Below are positions 17,602 to 25,959 of a stretch of DNA of 47,715 nucleotides, one piece after another; position 1 is the first letter of the stretch, and every line of letters starts with the position of its first letter. Location: assembly GCA_002299795.1 (NCBI GenBank), contig DBNP01000005.1, forward strand, positions 1 through 47,715, given 5' to 3'. Below the pieces are notes generated by a model, which was given only the letters and a program-made list of their open reading frames with translations, did not search any database and was not told the DNA's origin. This stretch comes from Candidatus Saccharibacteria bacterium UBA669. GTDB lineage: Bacteria; Patescibacteriota; Saccharimonadia; Saccharimonadales; Saccharimonadaceae. The position numbers were made by a program, and so were the translations under genes.

Positions 17602-18240
17602 CTACGATAGCTCTGCTAGGTGGTAGCATGCTCCACAAAGGGCGCGGTAGGTAGTCAGTGGCCGTTCGGTCGCCGCGCTGCCTTCTTCGTCAATCGCGGT
17701 CTGCTCACCAACAAAGGTAAAGATACCATTAATCAGCCTGGTGTTAAACCTAGCTTGGTTGCCGCACTCACCTAGCTGGTACCCGTCGCAGACACTCGGT
17801 AGCCAAATCGTGTCGTCGGCCAGCTCGCGAAGCCGCTGTGAGCCCGGGAAAAAGTGGCGCTGAAAATCAGTCTCAATGCCGTAGCTATATACCGACACGC
17901 CGTATTCGTCAGTTAGCTCACGAAACTGTGCGGCCTGCTGGGGTGTAATAAACTGCGATTCATCGCAAATCAGCGCGAGCCGGGGCGCCTGCGGGTGGAG
18001 AGACGCTGCCACTGCGTGGACGCGCTCAATTGCATCGTCATCTGGGCCAAGCAAAAAATCAATGTCTTCTTGAATCCTGCCCTTAAACCGTGTTTCAATG
18101 CGTGTCTCTGCTTTGGTATCAACGGGCGATTTGCAAGCAATGACGCCAAAGTGTCGCCGCGCCAGATTGTAGCGCATACGCATAGCTTCGAGTGTCTTGC
18201 CGCTGCCCATCGCGCCGACTGTGTTGATAAATTCTGCCAT
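17602..18240 (-). CDS. tdk: Thymidine kinase (type II, TK1-like)
   Basis: A 212-residue salvage enzyme phosphorylating thymidine to dTMP. It shows the P-loop GAMGSGKT (about 9-16), the Walker-B-like DESQF (~94-98), the YGIETDF block and C-terminal zinc cysteines. The first zinc pair is unusually spaced (C-x7-C in SVCDGYQLGEC rather than the usual C-x2-C), followed by LCGAC near the end. The start is taken at 18240 because GGGAGG precedes it by 5 nt; a TATACT promoter lies about 20 nt further up. Together with tmk, folA and thyA nearby it forms a dTMP supply group. Confidence 0.88.
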   Translation of the reverse strand: MAEFINTVGAMGSGKTLEAMRMRYNLARRHFGVIACKSPVDTKAETRIETRFKGRIQEDIDFLLGPDDDAIERVHAVAASLHPQAPRLALICDESQFITPQQAAQFRELTDEYGVSVYSYGIETDFQRHFFPGSQRLRELADDTIWLPSVCDGYQLGECGNQARFNTRLINGIFTFVGEQTAIDEEGSAATERPLTTYRALCGACYHLAELS

Positions 18241-18315
18241 ATACCTCCCGTGCTGTCGAAGTATAGTATAGCGAACTGCCACATCCTTGTCGTGGGTGAT
18301 TTTTACAATGAAATG

Positions 18316-18338
18316 CCGCGCAGACTGAGCCTGCGCGG
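18316..18338 (-). terminator. Probable terminator hairpin
   Basis: Perfect 8-bp stem CCGCGCAG/CTGCGCGG just downstream of the small membrane operon on the minus strand. The following T tract is weak (CATTTCATT), so efficiency is uncertain. Confidence 0.55.
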
Positions 18339-18345
18339 TGGGTGG

Positions 18346-18633
18346 TCAGAGTAGGGATTCCTCCGACAGGTTTGACCTGTTCTTGTACAGGTAGTCCTGT
18401 CCGGCCAGGATGACAAGGCTGAAGGCAAAGATGGCCAGTGAGCCAAGCGTCATGCGTGTTCCACGCTCATCGCCAAACACGGTGAGCCCGAGGCCGATGG
18501 CGGTGCCAAATGCGCTCGCCGTACCGATCAGCGTGAGCGGAACAGTAACGCAGATGAACAGCACGGCCATCAGCGTGTCGTTTAGCGCACCGATCAGCCA
18601 GCGTACAGCACGCCGCAAGCGCTGAATGACCAT
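18346..18633 (-). CDS. Small membrane protein
   Basis: A 95-residue protein with three hydrophobic stretches (DTLMAVLFICVTVPLTLIG, ASAFGTAIGLGLTVFG, TLGSLAIFAFSLVILAG) and a polar C-terminus. Translation is taken from 18633, where GGAAGGTG lies upstream, within the end of the preceding 55-residue gene. One base separates that gene's stop from this ATG (TGATATG), so the two are coupled. GC-rich and followed by a hairpin; no family recognised. Confidence 0.65.
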   Translation of the reverse strand: MVIQRLRRAVRWLIGALNDTLMAVLFICVTVPLTLIGTASAFGTAIGLGLTVFGDERGTRMTLGSLAIFAFSLVILAGQDYLYKNRSNLSEESLL

Positions 18634-18634
18634 A

Positions 18635-18802
18635 TCAGGGCACCTTCCAGTTGGCAATCAGCAGGTACGCACCGGAAAAGACCATGGTGGCACCGGTGTA
18701 GAACGCTATGGTCGCCCAGCGCCCACCATGCACGGCACTGGCAAATGCGCCCGCAGCCAGAAGGTATCCACCAGCAACGAGGATAAGAATGAACAGTGCC
18801 AT
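18635..18802 (-). CDS. 55-residue membrane protein
   Basis: Reading the minus strand from 18802 gives a 55-residue protein beginning MALFILILVAGGYLLAAG and ending IANWKVP. It has two hydrophobic helices around a short HGGRW turn. GAGGAG lies 6 nt before the ATG. A TTGCAT-16 nt-TATAAA promoter with its -10 at 18848-18853 lies upstream. The stop is one base from the next start, forming a two-gene membrane operon. Function unknown; Shine-Dalgarno, promoter and coupling together support it as real. Confidence 0.7.
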   Translation of the reverse strand: MALFILILVAGGYLLAAGAFASAVHGGRWATIAFYTGATMVFSGAYLLIANWKVP

Positions 18803-18856
18803 GACGACTCCTCTACTCGATACTCGAAGAACAACCCTTAAGCACTATTTATACCA

Positions 18857-18900
18857 CAAAAAGACACACATGCAAATACAGCAGGTGTGCCAAATGTGTG
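18857..18900 (-). terminator. Possible terminator of the 18912-19427 gene
   Basis: On the minus strand a 7-bp stem CACACAT/ATGTGTG closes a 22-nt loop and is followed by TCTTTTTG. It lies just after the stop of the gene at 18912-19427. The stem is short for its loop, so confidence is moderate. Confidence 0.45.
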
Positions 18901-18911
18901 ATGCGACGTGG

Positions 18912-19427
18912 CTAGAGTGCTGCTTCGACAGCTGCCCAGGTAGCGTCTGGGTTGTCCTCGGGGACGATAATCGTGACTTGATCACCAATGTTGATACGGA
19001 AATAGGTGACGCTTGCCAGGAGAATACGGTACTCGCGACCGCTTGCCTCAACGTAGTAGGCGCCGTCGTGTTGGACGAGTGTACCGATGATTTGCCTGCG
19101 TGCGATCGGCCCAATTTGCTTGTAGATAAAGCCGCCGTCATCAGCGATCGTCAGCTTTAGGATGTCTCCCTCGACGAGCTTGCTTTTGCTGGCGTAGTTA
19201 GCGGGTACCGGGTAGCTTTTGCCGTCAGGGCCAATCATGACTTGTCCGTCGAATACGCCCTCAATCACCTTGCCGGTTACTTCTTCACGACTGTTGGTGG
19301 GGGTTACAACGGTGCCATCGTCGCCAATGACGCTAATCAGCAGCTCTTTTGCGGCCGCTAGGTTTGTTTCTGCCTCTTGAATGAGCGACTTCAGTCGCTT
19401 GACTTGTTTTTCTGGTAACTCAGACAT
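18912..19427 (-). CDS. Conserved CPR-type protein of unknown function
   Basis: A 171-residue protein. A short N-terminal coiled coil (ELPEKQVKRLKSLIQEAETNLAAAKELL) is followed by a beta-rich domain with GVFDGQVMIGPDGKSYPVPANYASKSKLVEGDILKLTI, FIYKQIGPIARR and a second beta block (YRILLASVTYFRINIGDQVTIIVP). I recall this block as recurrent, unannotated protein in Patescibacteria genomes, so it is likely a core gene of the group. The fold may be OB- or SH3-like. The start MSELPEK at 19427 is about 45 nt past a TTGACA/TATATA promoter and has no strong Shine-Dalgarno. Confidence 0.75.
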   Translation of the reverse strand: MSELPEKQVKRLKSLIQEAETNLAAAKELLISVIGDDGTVVTPTNSREEVTGKVIEGVFDGQVMIGPDGKSYPVPANYASKSKLVEGDILKLTIADDGGFIYKQIGPIARRQIIGTLVQHDGAYYVEASGREYRILLASVTYFRINIGDQVTIIVPEDNPDATWAAVEAAL

Positions 19428-19472
19428 ATTAGTTCTCGCAATCCTTGTCTGTTTTGGTAGTAATACCCTCAT

Positions 19473-19501
19473 TATATACCGCGCGCGACGTTCGCTGTCA
19501 A
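19473..19501 (-). promoter_or_regulatory. Promoter of the 18912-19427 gene
   Basis: Minus-strand TTGACA (19496-19501), a 17-nt spacer and TATATA (19473-19478), overlapping TATAAT two bases further on. Confidence 0.7.
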
Positions 19502-19606
19502 GCCTGAAATTTTCCACACGCCGGCGAGAGGTAGATGAAAAATCGTTGTAATTTTTATATATTATCAGACAATATTGCCCAGTGTTTGGCGATATCACCA
19601 ATTGAA

Positions 19607-19653
19607 ACGACCCGGCATCCCAGTCCCGCAGGGGGGAAAGGATGCCGGGTCGT
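19607..19653 (-). terminator. Strong terminator of the 19662-20310 operon
   Basis: A 14-bp perfect stem (ACGACCCGGCATCC with GGATGCCGGGTCGT) and, on the minus strand, TTTC after it. It lies 9 nt beyond the stop of the 21-residue gene. Confidence 0.8.
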
Positions 19654-19661
19654 GGTGGCCG

Positions 19662-19727
19662 TCAGCGAGGGCGGTCCTCGTCAGGCCAGCCGGTTTCCCG
19701 GTCTTCGGCGTCGTTGTACTGCGTCAT
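19662..19727 (-). CDS. Very small protein (21 residues) with an optimal Shine-Dalgarno
   Basis: Minus-strand ATG at 19727 preceded by GAGGAGGTGATAGT, a full complement to the 16S 3' end at good spacing. The ORF encodes a very acidic 21-residue peptide (MTQYNDAEDRETGW...). It lies 37 nt after the 181-residue gene and ahead of a 14-bp-stem terminator, so it is most likely the second gene of that operon. Function is unknown. The unusually strong ribosome site is the main evidence. Confidence 0.55.
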   Translation of the reverse strand: MTQYNDAEDRETGWPDEDRPR

Positions 19728-19764
19728 ACTATCACCTCCTCAGTGTATGGTGATCGCGTAGTCG

Positions 19765-20310
19765 TCAGCGCCACTTACGGCGCAGGAGCCGCGGGTCCTC
19801 CGGCGCCATGAGATGGCGCGGCAGGATGGTGCGCGGCTTGGCGGTTGGCTGCGGCTGTCGGCTGGCCGCATTTTTGGTGCGGACCGGGCTGACCGAGCGC
19901 TCCTGTCGGGACCGCTCAAGACCGAGGCCGAGAAGTTCGTAGCCGGACCGCACATACCGCATGTTCGAGATTTCTCCCAGGCCGGGGTAGTTGGCATCGA
20001 TGGCACTGGTCCCGCTGTCGTCGGCGCCCCACGTAGCGGCGTCATCGCGACGACGCTTGAACGCAGCGGTATGGCCCCGCTCGATGGACTCGTCGATCTT
20101 CGCATATCGTTCACTGGCACGGTTGCGCCGCGCGCGCGTCATCGGCTGACGCGGCCGGAAGGTCGGCCACTCGAAGGTCTCAGTCTCCCGCACGGGGAGC
20201 CCAAACCGGTCTTTGGCAATCGGCGTCAGGCCGAGTGCCTTGATCAGACGCTGGTCCTTGGTGCGGACAACACCGATGCCCGGTGCGTACTCGTAGGTGG
20301 TGCGAGCCAC
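19765..20310 (-). CDS. Arginine-rich hypothetical protein
   Basis: A 181-residue protein starting with GTG (MARTTYEYAPGIGVV). It is rich in arginine throughout (PRQPMTRARRNRASERYAKI, AFKRRRDDAATWG, a C-terminal LLRRKWR) and probably partly disordered. AAAGGAGA lies about 6 nt upstream, and a CCTCC 12 nt earlier could pair with it to form a weak SD-masking hairpin. A full consensus promoter is present. The gene is strikingly GC-rich compared with the ~50% surroundings. No family recognised; DNA or RNA binding is conceivable. Confidence 0.65.
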   Translation of the reverse strand: MARTTYEYAPGIGVVRTKDQRLIKALGLTPIAKDRFGLPVRETETFEWPTFRPRQPMTRARRNRASERYAKIDESIERGHTAAFKRRRDDAATWGADDSGTSAIDANYPGLGEISNMRYVRSGYELLGLGLERSRQERSVSPVRTKNAASRQPQPTAKPRTILPRHLMAPEDPRLLRRKWR

Positions 20311-20350
20311 TTGGTTTTCTCCTTTATTTGGAGGTGGACTTTATAATTTC

Positions 20351-20379
20351 ATTATAGCACAATCAATATAAAATGTCAA
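20351..20379 (-). promoter_or_regulatory. Consensus promoter of the 19662-20310 operon
   Basis: Minus-strand TTGACA (20374-20379), a 17-nt spacer and TATAAT (20351-20356). This is an exact sigma70 consensus and predicts high expression. Confidence 0.8.
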
Positions 20380-20410
20380 TACCTCGGGACAGTGTGCTTC
20401 CCCGTAGTGC

Positions 20411-20444
20411 CAACACAAAACCACCCCGTATCGCTACGAGGTGG
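20411..20444 (-). terminator. Terminator of rplJ-rplL
   Basis: Stem CCACCTCG/CGGGGTGG on the minus strand (one U-G wobble, pairing properly only in the minus transcript), with loop TAGCGATA and then TTTTGTGTTGG. It lies 84 nt past the rplL stop. Confidence 0.8.
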
Positions 20445-20527
20445 CGTGTAAGCACAATGTGGTCGTTCCCATAGAACACAGCGATGTATAGTACATCGGC
20501 GTTTTCTGGGGTATTCTCTCTTGGTGA

Positions 20528-20905
20528 CTAAGCGAGTTCGACAGCTGCGCCAGCTTCTTCGAGAAGCTTCTTGGCGTTTTCAGCGTCGTCTTTGCCGACT
20601 TTTTCGAGGATAACACTTGGTACGTTGTCGACCAGTGCTTTTGCCTCACCAAGGCCAAGGCCGGTGATTTCTTTGACGGCTTTGATAACAGCAACTTTCT
20701 GAGCACCGCCGTCTTTGAGGTTGACAGTGAATTCAGTTTTTTCGTCAGCAGCAGCGCCAGCGTCAGCAGCTGGGCCAGCGGCAACAGCAACTGCAGCAGC
20801 AGCTGGCTCAATGCCATATTCGTCTTTGAGGACGTTCTTTAGTTCGTTTACTTCAAGTACAGTAAGCTTTGTGAGCTCTTCTGCAAGTTTCTTTACGTCT
20901 GCCAT
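20528..20905 (-). CDS. rplL: 50S ribosomal protein L7/L12
   Basis: A 125-residue stalk protein that binds translation factors. The N-terminal dimerisation helices (KKLAEELTKLTVLEVNELKNVLKDEYGIEP) lead into an alanine-rich hinge. The globular C-terminal domain is EKTEFTVNLKDGGAQKVAVIKAVKEITGLGLGEAKALVDNVP, ending in LLEEAGAAVELA. The start MADVKKL at 20905 has AAAGGAGT about 9 nt upstream. It is 44 nt downstream of rplJ, the usual pair. No rpoB follows, unlike in most bacteria. Confidence 0.97.
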   Translation of the reverse strand: MADVKKLAEELTKLTVLEVNELKNVLKDEYGIEPAAAAVAVAAGPAADAGAAADEKTEFTVNLKDGGAQKVAVIKAVKEITGLGLGEAKALVDNVPSVILEKVGKDDAENAKKLLEEAGAAVELA

Positions 20906-20949
20906 AAAAGTAGACTCCTTTATATTCATTAAAATTGGTTAATGCGTGA

Positions 20950-21474
20950 TTACGCAGTAGCTTTGGCTTCAACGCCATCAAGCAACGCATGAAGGTTGCC
21001 AGAGAGAGCGTTGGTAACATCGTGAACAGGTGAAAGTAGTTGTGCCACCACTTCAGCGATGAGCTGGTTCTTGCTTGGTAGGCTGGCGAGTGCAGTGACG
21101 TCGGCTGCGCTAAGAGCGAGGCCTTCACCGCTATAGCCGGCTACAAGGGCAAGCTCGGGGTGGGTTTTGGCAAAGTCGTTGAGGACTTTTGCGGGCATCA
21201 CCTCATCGCTATCGCTAAACGCGTAGAGCAGCTGTCCAACAAGTGCGCTGGTATCAGCACCCTTATAGACAGTTGATTCGTTCATCGCGACGCGCACAAG
21301 GCGGTTTTTGACGACTTTGATAGAAACTCCTGCAGCGCGAGCGCTTTTGCGAAGTTCCTGTAGGTCGGCCACGCTGATACCCTGGTATGCAGCAACGGCT
21401 GTTCCCTTTGCTGATGCAAATAGTTCACTCAGTTCACCTACCAAAGCTGATTTCTTATCTTTGGTGATAGCCAT
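20950..21474 (-). CDS. rplJ: 50S ribosomal protein L10
   Basis: A 174-residue stalk base protein that anchors L7/L12 dimers. It has the L10 N-terminal block MAITKDKKSALVGELSELFASAKGTAVAAYQGISVADLQELRKSARAAGVSIKVVKNRLVRVA and a C-terminal helix for L12 binding. AAGGATGA lies just before the ATG. It is transcribed with rplL from a promoter about 170 nt upstream, and the leader contains a strong hairpin that may be the L10-L12 autoregulatory site. Confidence 0.96.
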   Translation of the reverse strand: MAITKDKKSALVGELSELFASAKGTAVAAYQGISVADLQELRKSARAAGVSIKVVKNRLVRVAMNESTVYKGADTSALVGQLLYAFSDSDEVMPAKVLNDFAKTHPELALVAGYSGEGLALSAADVTALASLPSKNQLIAEVVAQLLSPVHDVTNALSGNLHALLDGVEAKATA

Positions 21475-21644
21475 TGATAATCATCCTTTCGTTTGGTTAA
21501 TATGCGACCACATTGTTAAGTTTCGACATGTGGTGATGAAACAAAAAGGCTTTGGTTCATCACCAAAGACCATGGAAAAAGTGTGATTTCCCTCGGTAGC
21601 GAATTAAGTGATTTCTCACAGCCACTGTCTTTGGTAAATGTCTG
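21475..21644 (-). promoter_or_regulatory. Structured leader of rplJL (probable L10 autoregulatory leader)
   Basis: About 170 nt lie between the inferred transcription start and the rplJ ATG. The most obvious element is a perfect 10-bp stem TGGTGATGAA/TTCATCACCA (21531-21540 with 21556-21565) closing a 15-nt loop. In many bacteria the L10(L12) complex binds a kink-turn-containing leader here and represses translation. Whether this hairpin carries a kink-turn cannot be settled by eye. Confidence 0.55.
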
Positions 21645-21650
21645 TAGAGT

Positions 21651-21679
21651 ATGGTACTACAACAGCGGTCGCATGTCAA
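21651..21679 (-). promoter_or_regulatory. Promoter of rplJL
   Basis: Minus-strand TTGACA (21674-21679), a 17-nt spacer and TACCAT (21651-21656), with CATACT overlapping as an alternative -10. Confidence 0.65.
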
Positions 21680-21742
21680 GCGTATAGAGGTGCGCTCGGC
21701 TTGTGATAAAAATATAGAAAATATGTTATAATAGCATAATCT

Positions 21743-22840
21743 ATGAGAGAACACCTCCACAGCGAACCGGTAGTGCCGGAGATTTCATATGAGGAAAACG
21801 CGCGGCGTGCCCTCGATGGGTTGATTGTGTGTGGGTGGTCGCCAAAAGGCTATGATGACGTGTCAGTTGAGGACATTCACCCAACACCGCTTGATTCCGA
21901 GCGTGTGCAGCTGGCCGCCTCTGAGCACGACCAGCCTGGCCACAACCGTCCACTAGGGTACTATGAAGCGGCGATGATTGAGCTTGGTGCGCGCGCCCAC
22001 GAGGCGTGCGAGCGTGCTGGTCTGCCTGAGGGCTGGGAGCTCAATGTGATTGATGAGATTGTTGCCCAAAACACCATCCGCGTCAGTCACAACAGCGATG
22101 CTTATGCGCGGCTGCGCCAGGCGCTCGAGCAGCGCCCAGCGAGTGTCGACCTGCTTCAGTCGATTCAGCGTGCTCGCGGTGGCATGGCGAGTACTGCCGA
22201 AATGGTGAGTCTGCTGGCTGCATATCCCGAGATGGTGAGCATTGAAACACACAAAATCACCAAGCCATTTGATAGTGAATTGTTCGATGAGGTTGACGCG
22301 CGGATTCGCTACGAGCTTGCGGCGCTGCAGCACATGGCACTGCCGGGTGGTGAGATTATTATTGCTCTTAGCAACATGGAGGGTGAGCCGTTCGGGAGCT
22401 GGACGTTTCTTGATACCAACGGCACACTGGTGGAAAAGCAGGTGGTGGCAGAAATCAATGTGCCTGGCAATCGCTTCGAACTAATCCGCAAAATGACGAC
22501 CATGATCATGCCTGGCGAGCTACAGCTGACTGGCGTGGCGCCGCGGTTCCGGCTGGTAGACTTGCCAGATGGCAACGAGCTATTCATCAACGCGCAGCCA
22601 CTCAGCCTCACCTACTACATGAGAACGTACGATTACCGGCAGCGACTGGCATATGCCGAGCAGGCGCCAGTGCCTCATCCGCTTGTCGGCGCACGTGCGA
22701 TCAAGGCGGCGCTAAAAGACTATGACCTTGGGCTCGTCGGCGATGCAAACGCAGCAGTACTTGCGCAGATTCCCGATCAATCAGCACGTGATATGGTGTA
22801 TGAATCGATTGTGGCTGCGCTGCAGCGAAGTGGCCCGTAG
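21743..22840 (+). CDS. Hypothetical protein, 365 residues
   Basis: A soluble, acidic protein that I do not recognise. It begins MREHLHSEPVVPEISYEENARRALDGLIVCGWSPKGYDD. It has a helical middle (YYEAAMIELGARAHEACERAGLPEGWELNVIDEIVAQN) and a beta-rich region with GGEIIIALSNMEGEPFGSWTFLDTNGTLVEKQ. There is no transmembrane segment, no P-loop and no metal motif. A TATAAT at 21727-21732 lies 10 nt before the ATG without Shine-Dalgarno, suggesting a very short or absent leader. It is divergent from rplJ, and its stop abuts the convergent tmk stop. Confidence 0.7.
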   Translation: MREHLHSEPVVPEISYEENARRALDGLIVCGWSPKGYDDVSVEDIHPTPLDSERVQLAASEHDQPGHNRPLGYYEAAMIELGARAHEACERAGLPEGWELNVIDEIVAQNTIRVSHNSDAYARLRQALEQRPASVDLLQSIQRARGGMASTAEMVSLLAAYPEMVSIETHKITKPFDSELFDEVDARIRYELAALQHMALPGGEIIIALSNMEGEPFGSWTFLDTNGTLVEKQVVAEINVPGNRFELIRKMTTMIMPGELQLTGVAPRFRLVDLPDGNELFINAQPLSLTYYMRTYDYRQRLAYAEQAPVPHPLVGARAIKAALKDYDLGLVGDANAAVLAQIPDQSARDMVYESIVAALQRSGP

Positions 22841-23509
22841 CTAGACGCGGCGCAGTAGGCCGCGTAGCCATATAAGCTCGCGGATTTGCTGCTGTACGAC
22901 TGCTGCCGGAGGGCTGGCTTCGATCAATGGAAGATGATCGCGCGCGGCAATATGCAAGTAGCGGTTGTCGACAGCGGTTTGAAATGCATCACCCATTGAC
23001 TCAAATGTGTCGGGCACCTCTAGCTCGCCACGACTACTGATACGTGTTGCGCGGACATAGGGATCGACGTATAGGATTACCTCGAGGTCTGGGCTCATAT
23101 ATAGCTCATCTGTCGCTACCGCAGTCATATTGCGGATAAGTTCGTATGGCAGACCCTGGCCGCCGCCCTGGTACGCTTCGGTCGACCGCCAGTTACGTGC
23201 GCGTAGTACCGCTTTGCCTCTGTCGATATAGTGTTCGCGTCCGTAGCGATTACTCTCGCTGCGCGACTCGGTGAACCAGGCTAGATTTTGCTCTGGCGTT
23301 CTGAGGATTGTGGCGTCTTTAATCATGCGACGCAGTTCTTGGCAGCGCTCGGTTGGCCCGTCTGGTTCGTGAATGGTGAGTGACTCTGTGCCATAGATAT
23401 TCCACAGCCAGTCTGCAAGCATTTCTACTTGCGTCGATTTACCCGTTCCGTCATTACCCTCGATCACAACCGAGAGACCACGCTCATTTGTTGTCCCTGT
23501 TCTTGACAT
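22841..23509 (-). CDS. tmk: Thymidylate kinase (dTMP kinase)
   Basis: A 222-residue enzyme phosphorylating dTMP to dTDP. It has the P-loop IEGNDGTGKST near residues 16-26, the EP-x-GPT block (IHEPDGPTERCQELRRMI), and a lid/TMP-binding region with YEL and YQGGGQGLPYELIRNM. A DPYVRATRISSRGELEVPDTFE segment takes the place of the canonical DV..E..R. The start MSRTGTT at 23509 has GGAGGGG 6 nt upstream. Upstream in-frame codons encode nothing family-like. The assignment to Tmk rather than another deoxynucleoside kinase rests on the EP-x-GPT and neighbours. Confidence 0.8.
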   Translation of the reverse strand: MSRTGTTNERGLSVVIEGNDGTGKSTQVEMLADWLWNIYGTESLTIHEPDGPTERCQELRRMIKDATILRTPEQNLAWFTESRSESNRYGREHYIDRGKAVLRARNWRSTEAYQGGGQGLPYELIRNMTAVATDELYMSPDLEVILYVDPYVRATRISSRGELEVPDTFESMGDAFQTAVDNRYLHIAARDHLPLIEASPPAAVVQQQIRELIWLRGLLRRV

Positions 23510-23614
23510 ATGTTCCCCTCCAAAACGGCGACCCATACCGGGCCGCCCACTTACTGCCCAGTATACCACTATTGCTTTACATTTGTGGTAAATGCACTAT
23601 TATAATTTTTGTAT

Positions 23615-24128
23615 ATGACACATGAAATGATTGTTGCCTACGGGCGAAATAGAGAGATCGGTAGCCATAACCATTTGCCATGGGCGTATGGCACGATGTC
23701 GGCTGACATGCGTCGATTTCGTAACCTCACCGAGGGCAAGGCGCTGATTATGGGCCGCAAGACCTTTGAGTCACTCGATCATCCCCTCACAAGCCACGAT
23801 AGAACCAACATTGTCGTCACCTCTCATCGATTGGCGCATGATATCGGAGTGTCGGCCGTCGGAACACTTGCGGCCGCCTATGAACTCGCCGATCGGAAGC
23901 ACCGCCAGGCAATCGTCATTGGTGGACAAATGATGTACTGCGCGGCGCTGTCGCAGACGGATACACTGTATGCCACTGAGATTGCGGCGGATTTCCCTGG
24001 CTGTGACGCATATTTTCCAGCACTGCCGGCAGACGAATGGTCAGAGGTAGCGCGCGAGCATTTCCCTGCGCGCCGCGGACTGAACACTCACCCAATGGAT
24101 TTTGTTACTTACCAGCGCTCTATATCAC

Positions 24129-24151
<23 letters not shown>
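23615..24151 (+). CDS. folA: Dihydrofolate reductase
   Basis: A 178-residue enzyme regenerating tetrahydrofolate after thymidylate synthesis. MIVAYGRNREIGSHNHLPW supplies the folate/NADPH site and DMRRFRNLTEG carries the active-site Asp (~31). ALIMGRKTFESL and AIVIGGQMMY complete the NADPH-binding motifs. TATAAT (23601-23606) lies 8 nt before the ATG, so the message is probably leaderless. The 3' end overlaps the convergent thyA by 23 nt, pairing the two functionally linked genes tail to tail. Confidence 0.93.
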
Positions 24152-25085
<934 letters not shown>

Positions 25086-25143
25086 ATTTACCCTCCTATC
25101 AACTCGTGTTTTACAGTAGTATGATGGATGCATTTAACAAAAA

Positions 25144-25164
25144 CTAGGGATATTTTTACCCTAG
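25144..25164. promoter_or_regulatory. Palindrome between thyA and the winged-helix Nudix gene (possible operator)
   Basis: CTAGGG (25144-25149) and CCCTAG (25159-25164) form a 6-bp perfect inverted repeat around an AT-rich 9-nt centre. It overlaps where the -35 of the plus-strand gene would be and lies upstream of thyA on the other strand. The position in a divergent promoter region next to a DNA-binding-type protein makes it a plausible operator. Confidence 0.45.
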
Positions 25165-25183
25165 ACACTAGTACAATTAGAGT

Positions 25184-25891
25184 ATGGAATATAACATCAA
25201 GTTGCACCCCGCACAGACAAGTGTGCTTGTGACGCTGCGCCACGCCACGAGGGCTCGGTATGGTGAGCTTCGGGTTCCTACTGGGCTAGAAAGTGACATA
25301 TTTAAGTACCATTTGCGCAAATTGGTTCGGGCGCACTATGTGGTCAAGGCAGACGACGGCATATATGAGCTCACTGCTGAGGGCAAGGAGTTTGCGAACC
25401 GTCTTGATGACGCAACGGGGCGTGAAATTGCGCAGCCGAAATCATCAATGCTACTGGTGGTGCGTACTGACGCCGGTGGTGTGGTGCGCTATCTGGCGCA
25501 TCGACGGACGCGCGAGCCCTTTCGTGATTACTGGGGCATTGCCAGCGCACCACTGCTGCGTGGCGTGCCAGCGCTTGACTCGGCTGCCCGCGAGCTACGC
25601 AAGCAGACTGGTATTGACGCGCAGTTTCGGGTTGCGGGTACATTCCGCGTGATCGACGCGCGTACCGACGGGACTGTTCTCGAGGACAAACTTTTTTGTG
25701 TCATGGCGGCGGTTGTCGACGACGCACCTGAGCCCAGTCCCTGGACGGGCGGCGTGAGCCAGTGGATGACAAAGCGTCAGCTGCTAGCGCAGCTAAAACT
25801 GTTTCCTACCACTGCTCGTACGCTTGAGCTAGTAGAGGGCGGTGCCGTGTTTGATGAAGCAGTCTGCTACTATGCCGGCGACGAGTACTAG
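25184..25891 (+). CDS. Winged-helix protein with degenerate Nudix domain (candidate regulator)
   Basis: A 235-residue protein. Residues 5-75 look like a winged helix-turn-helix (LHPAQTSVLVTLRHATRARYGELR, ESDIFKYHLRKLVRAHYV, DDGIYELTAEGKEF). From ~88 a Nudix fold follows, but the Nudix box is broken. The REUxEExGU core reads RELRKQTGI (136-144), so both catalytic glutamates are Lys/Gln, and the first Gly-Glu half is also lost. The domain may therefore sense a nucleotide ligand rather than hydrolyse it, as in NrtR-type regulators. TACAAT lies 6 nt before the ATG (leaderless). Role and ligand are inference. Confidence 0.78.
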   Translation: MEYNIKLHPAQTSVLVTLRHATRARYGELRVPTGLESDIFKYHLRKLVRAHYVVKADDGIYELTAEGKEFANRLDDATGREIAQPKSSMLLVVRTDAGGVVRYLAHRRTREPFRDYWGIASAPLLRGVPALDSAARELRKQTGIDAQFRVAGTFRVIDARTDGTVLEDKLFCVMAAVVDDAPEPSPWTGGVSQWMTKRQLLAQLKLFPTTARTLELVEGGAVFDEAVCYYAGDEY

Positions 25892-25924
25892 CGATACCAC
25901 AAATATTACGGTCGACACAGAATA

Positions 25925-25953
25925 TTGACAAATAATAAAGCTTATGATATAAT
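25925..25953 (+). promoter_or_regulatory. Exact consensus promoter for a leaderless gene
   Basis: TTGACA (25925-25930), a 17-nt spacer and TATAAT (25948-25953), followed by only GAAGCT before the ATG at 25960. This is the clearest leaderless promoter in the window. Confidence 0.85.
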
Positions 25954-25959
25954 GAAGCT

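Noticed and set aside
20316..20335. RNA thermometer masking the SD of the 181-residue gene
   Set aside because: The CTCC/GGAG pairing is only four to five bp, too weak to claim regulation.
20434..20817. 127-residue frame antiparallel or out of frame to rplL
   Set aside because: Low-complexity Leu/Lys sequence produced by shifted reading of the L7/L12 gene.
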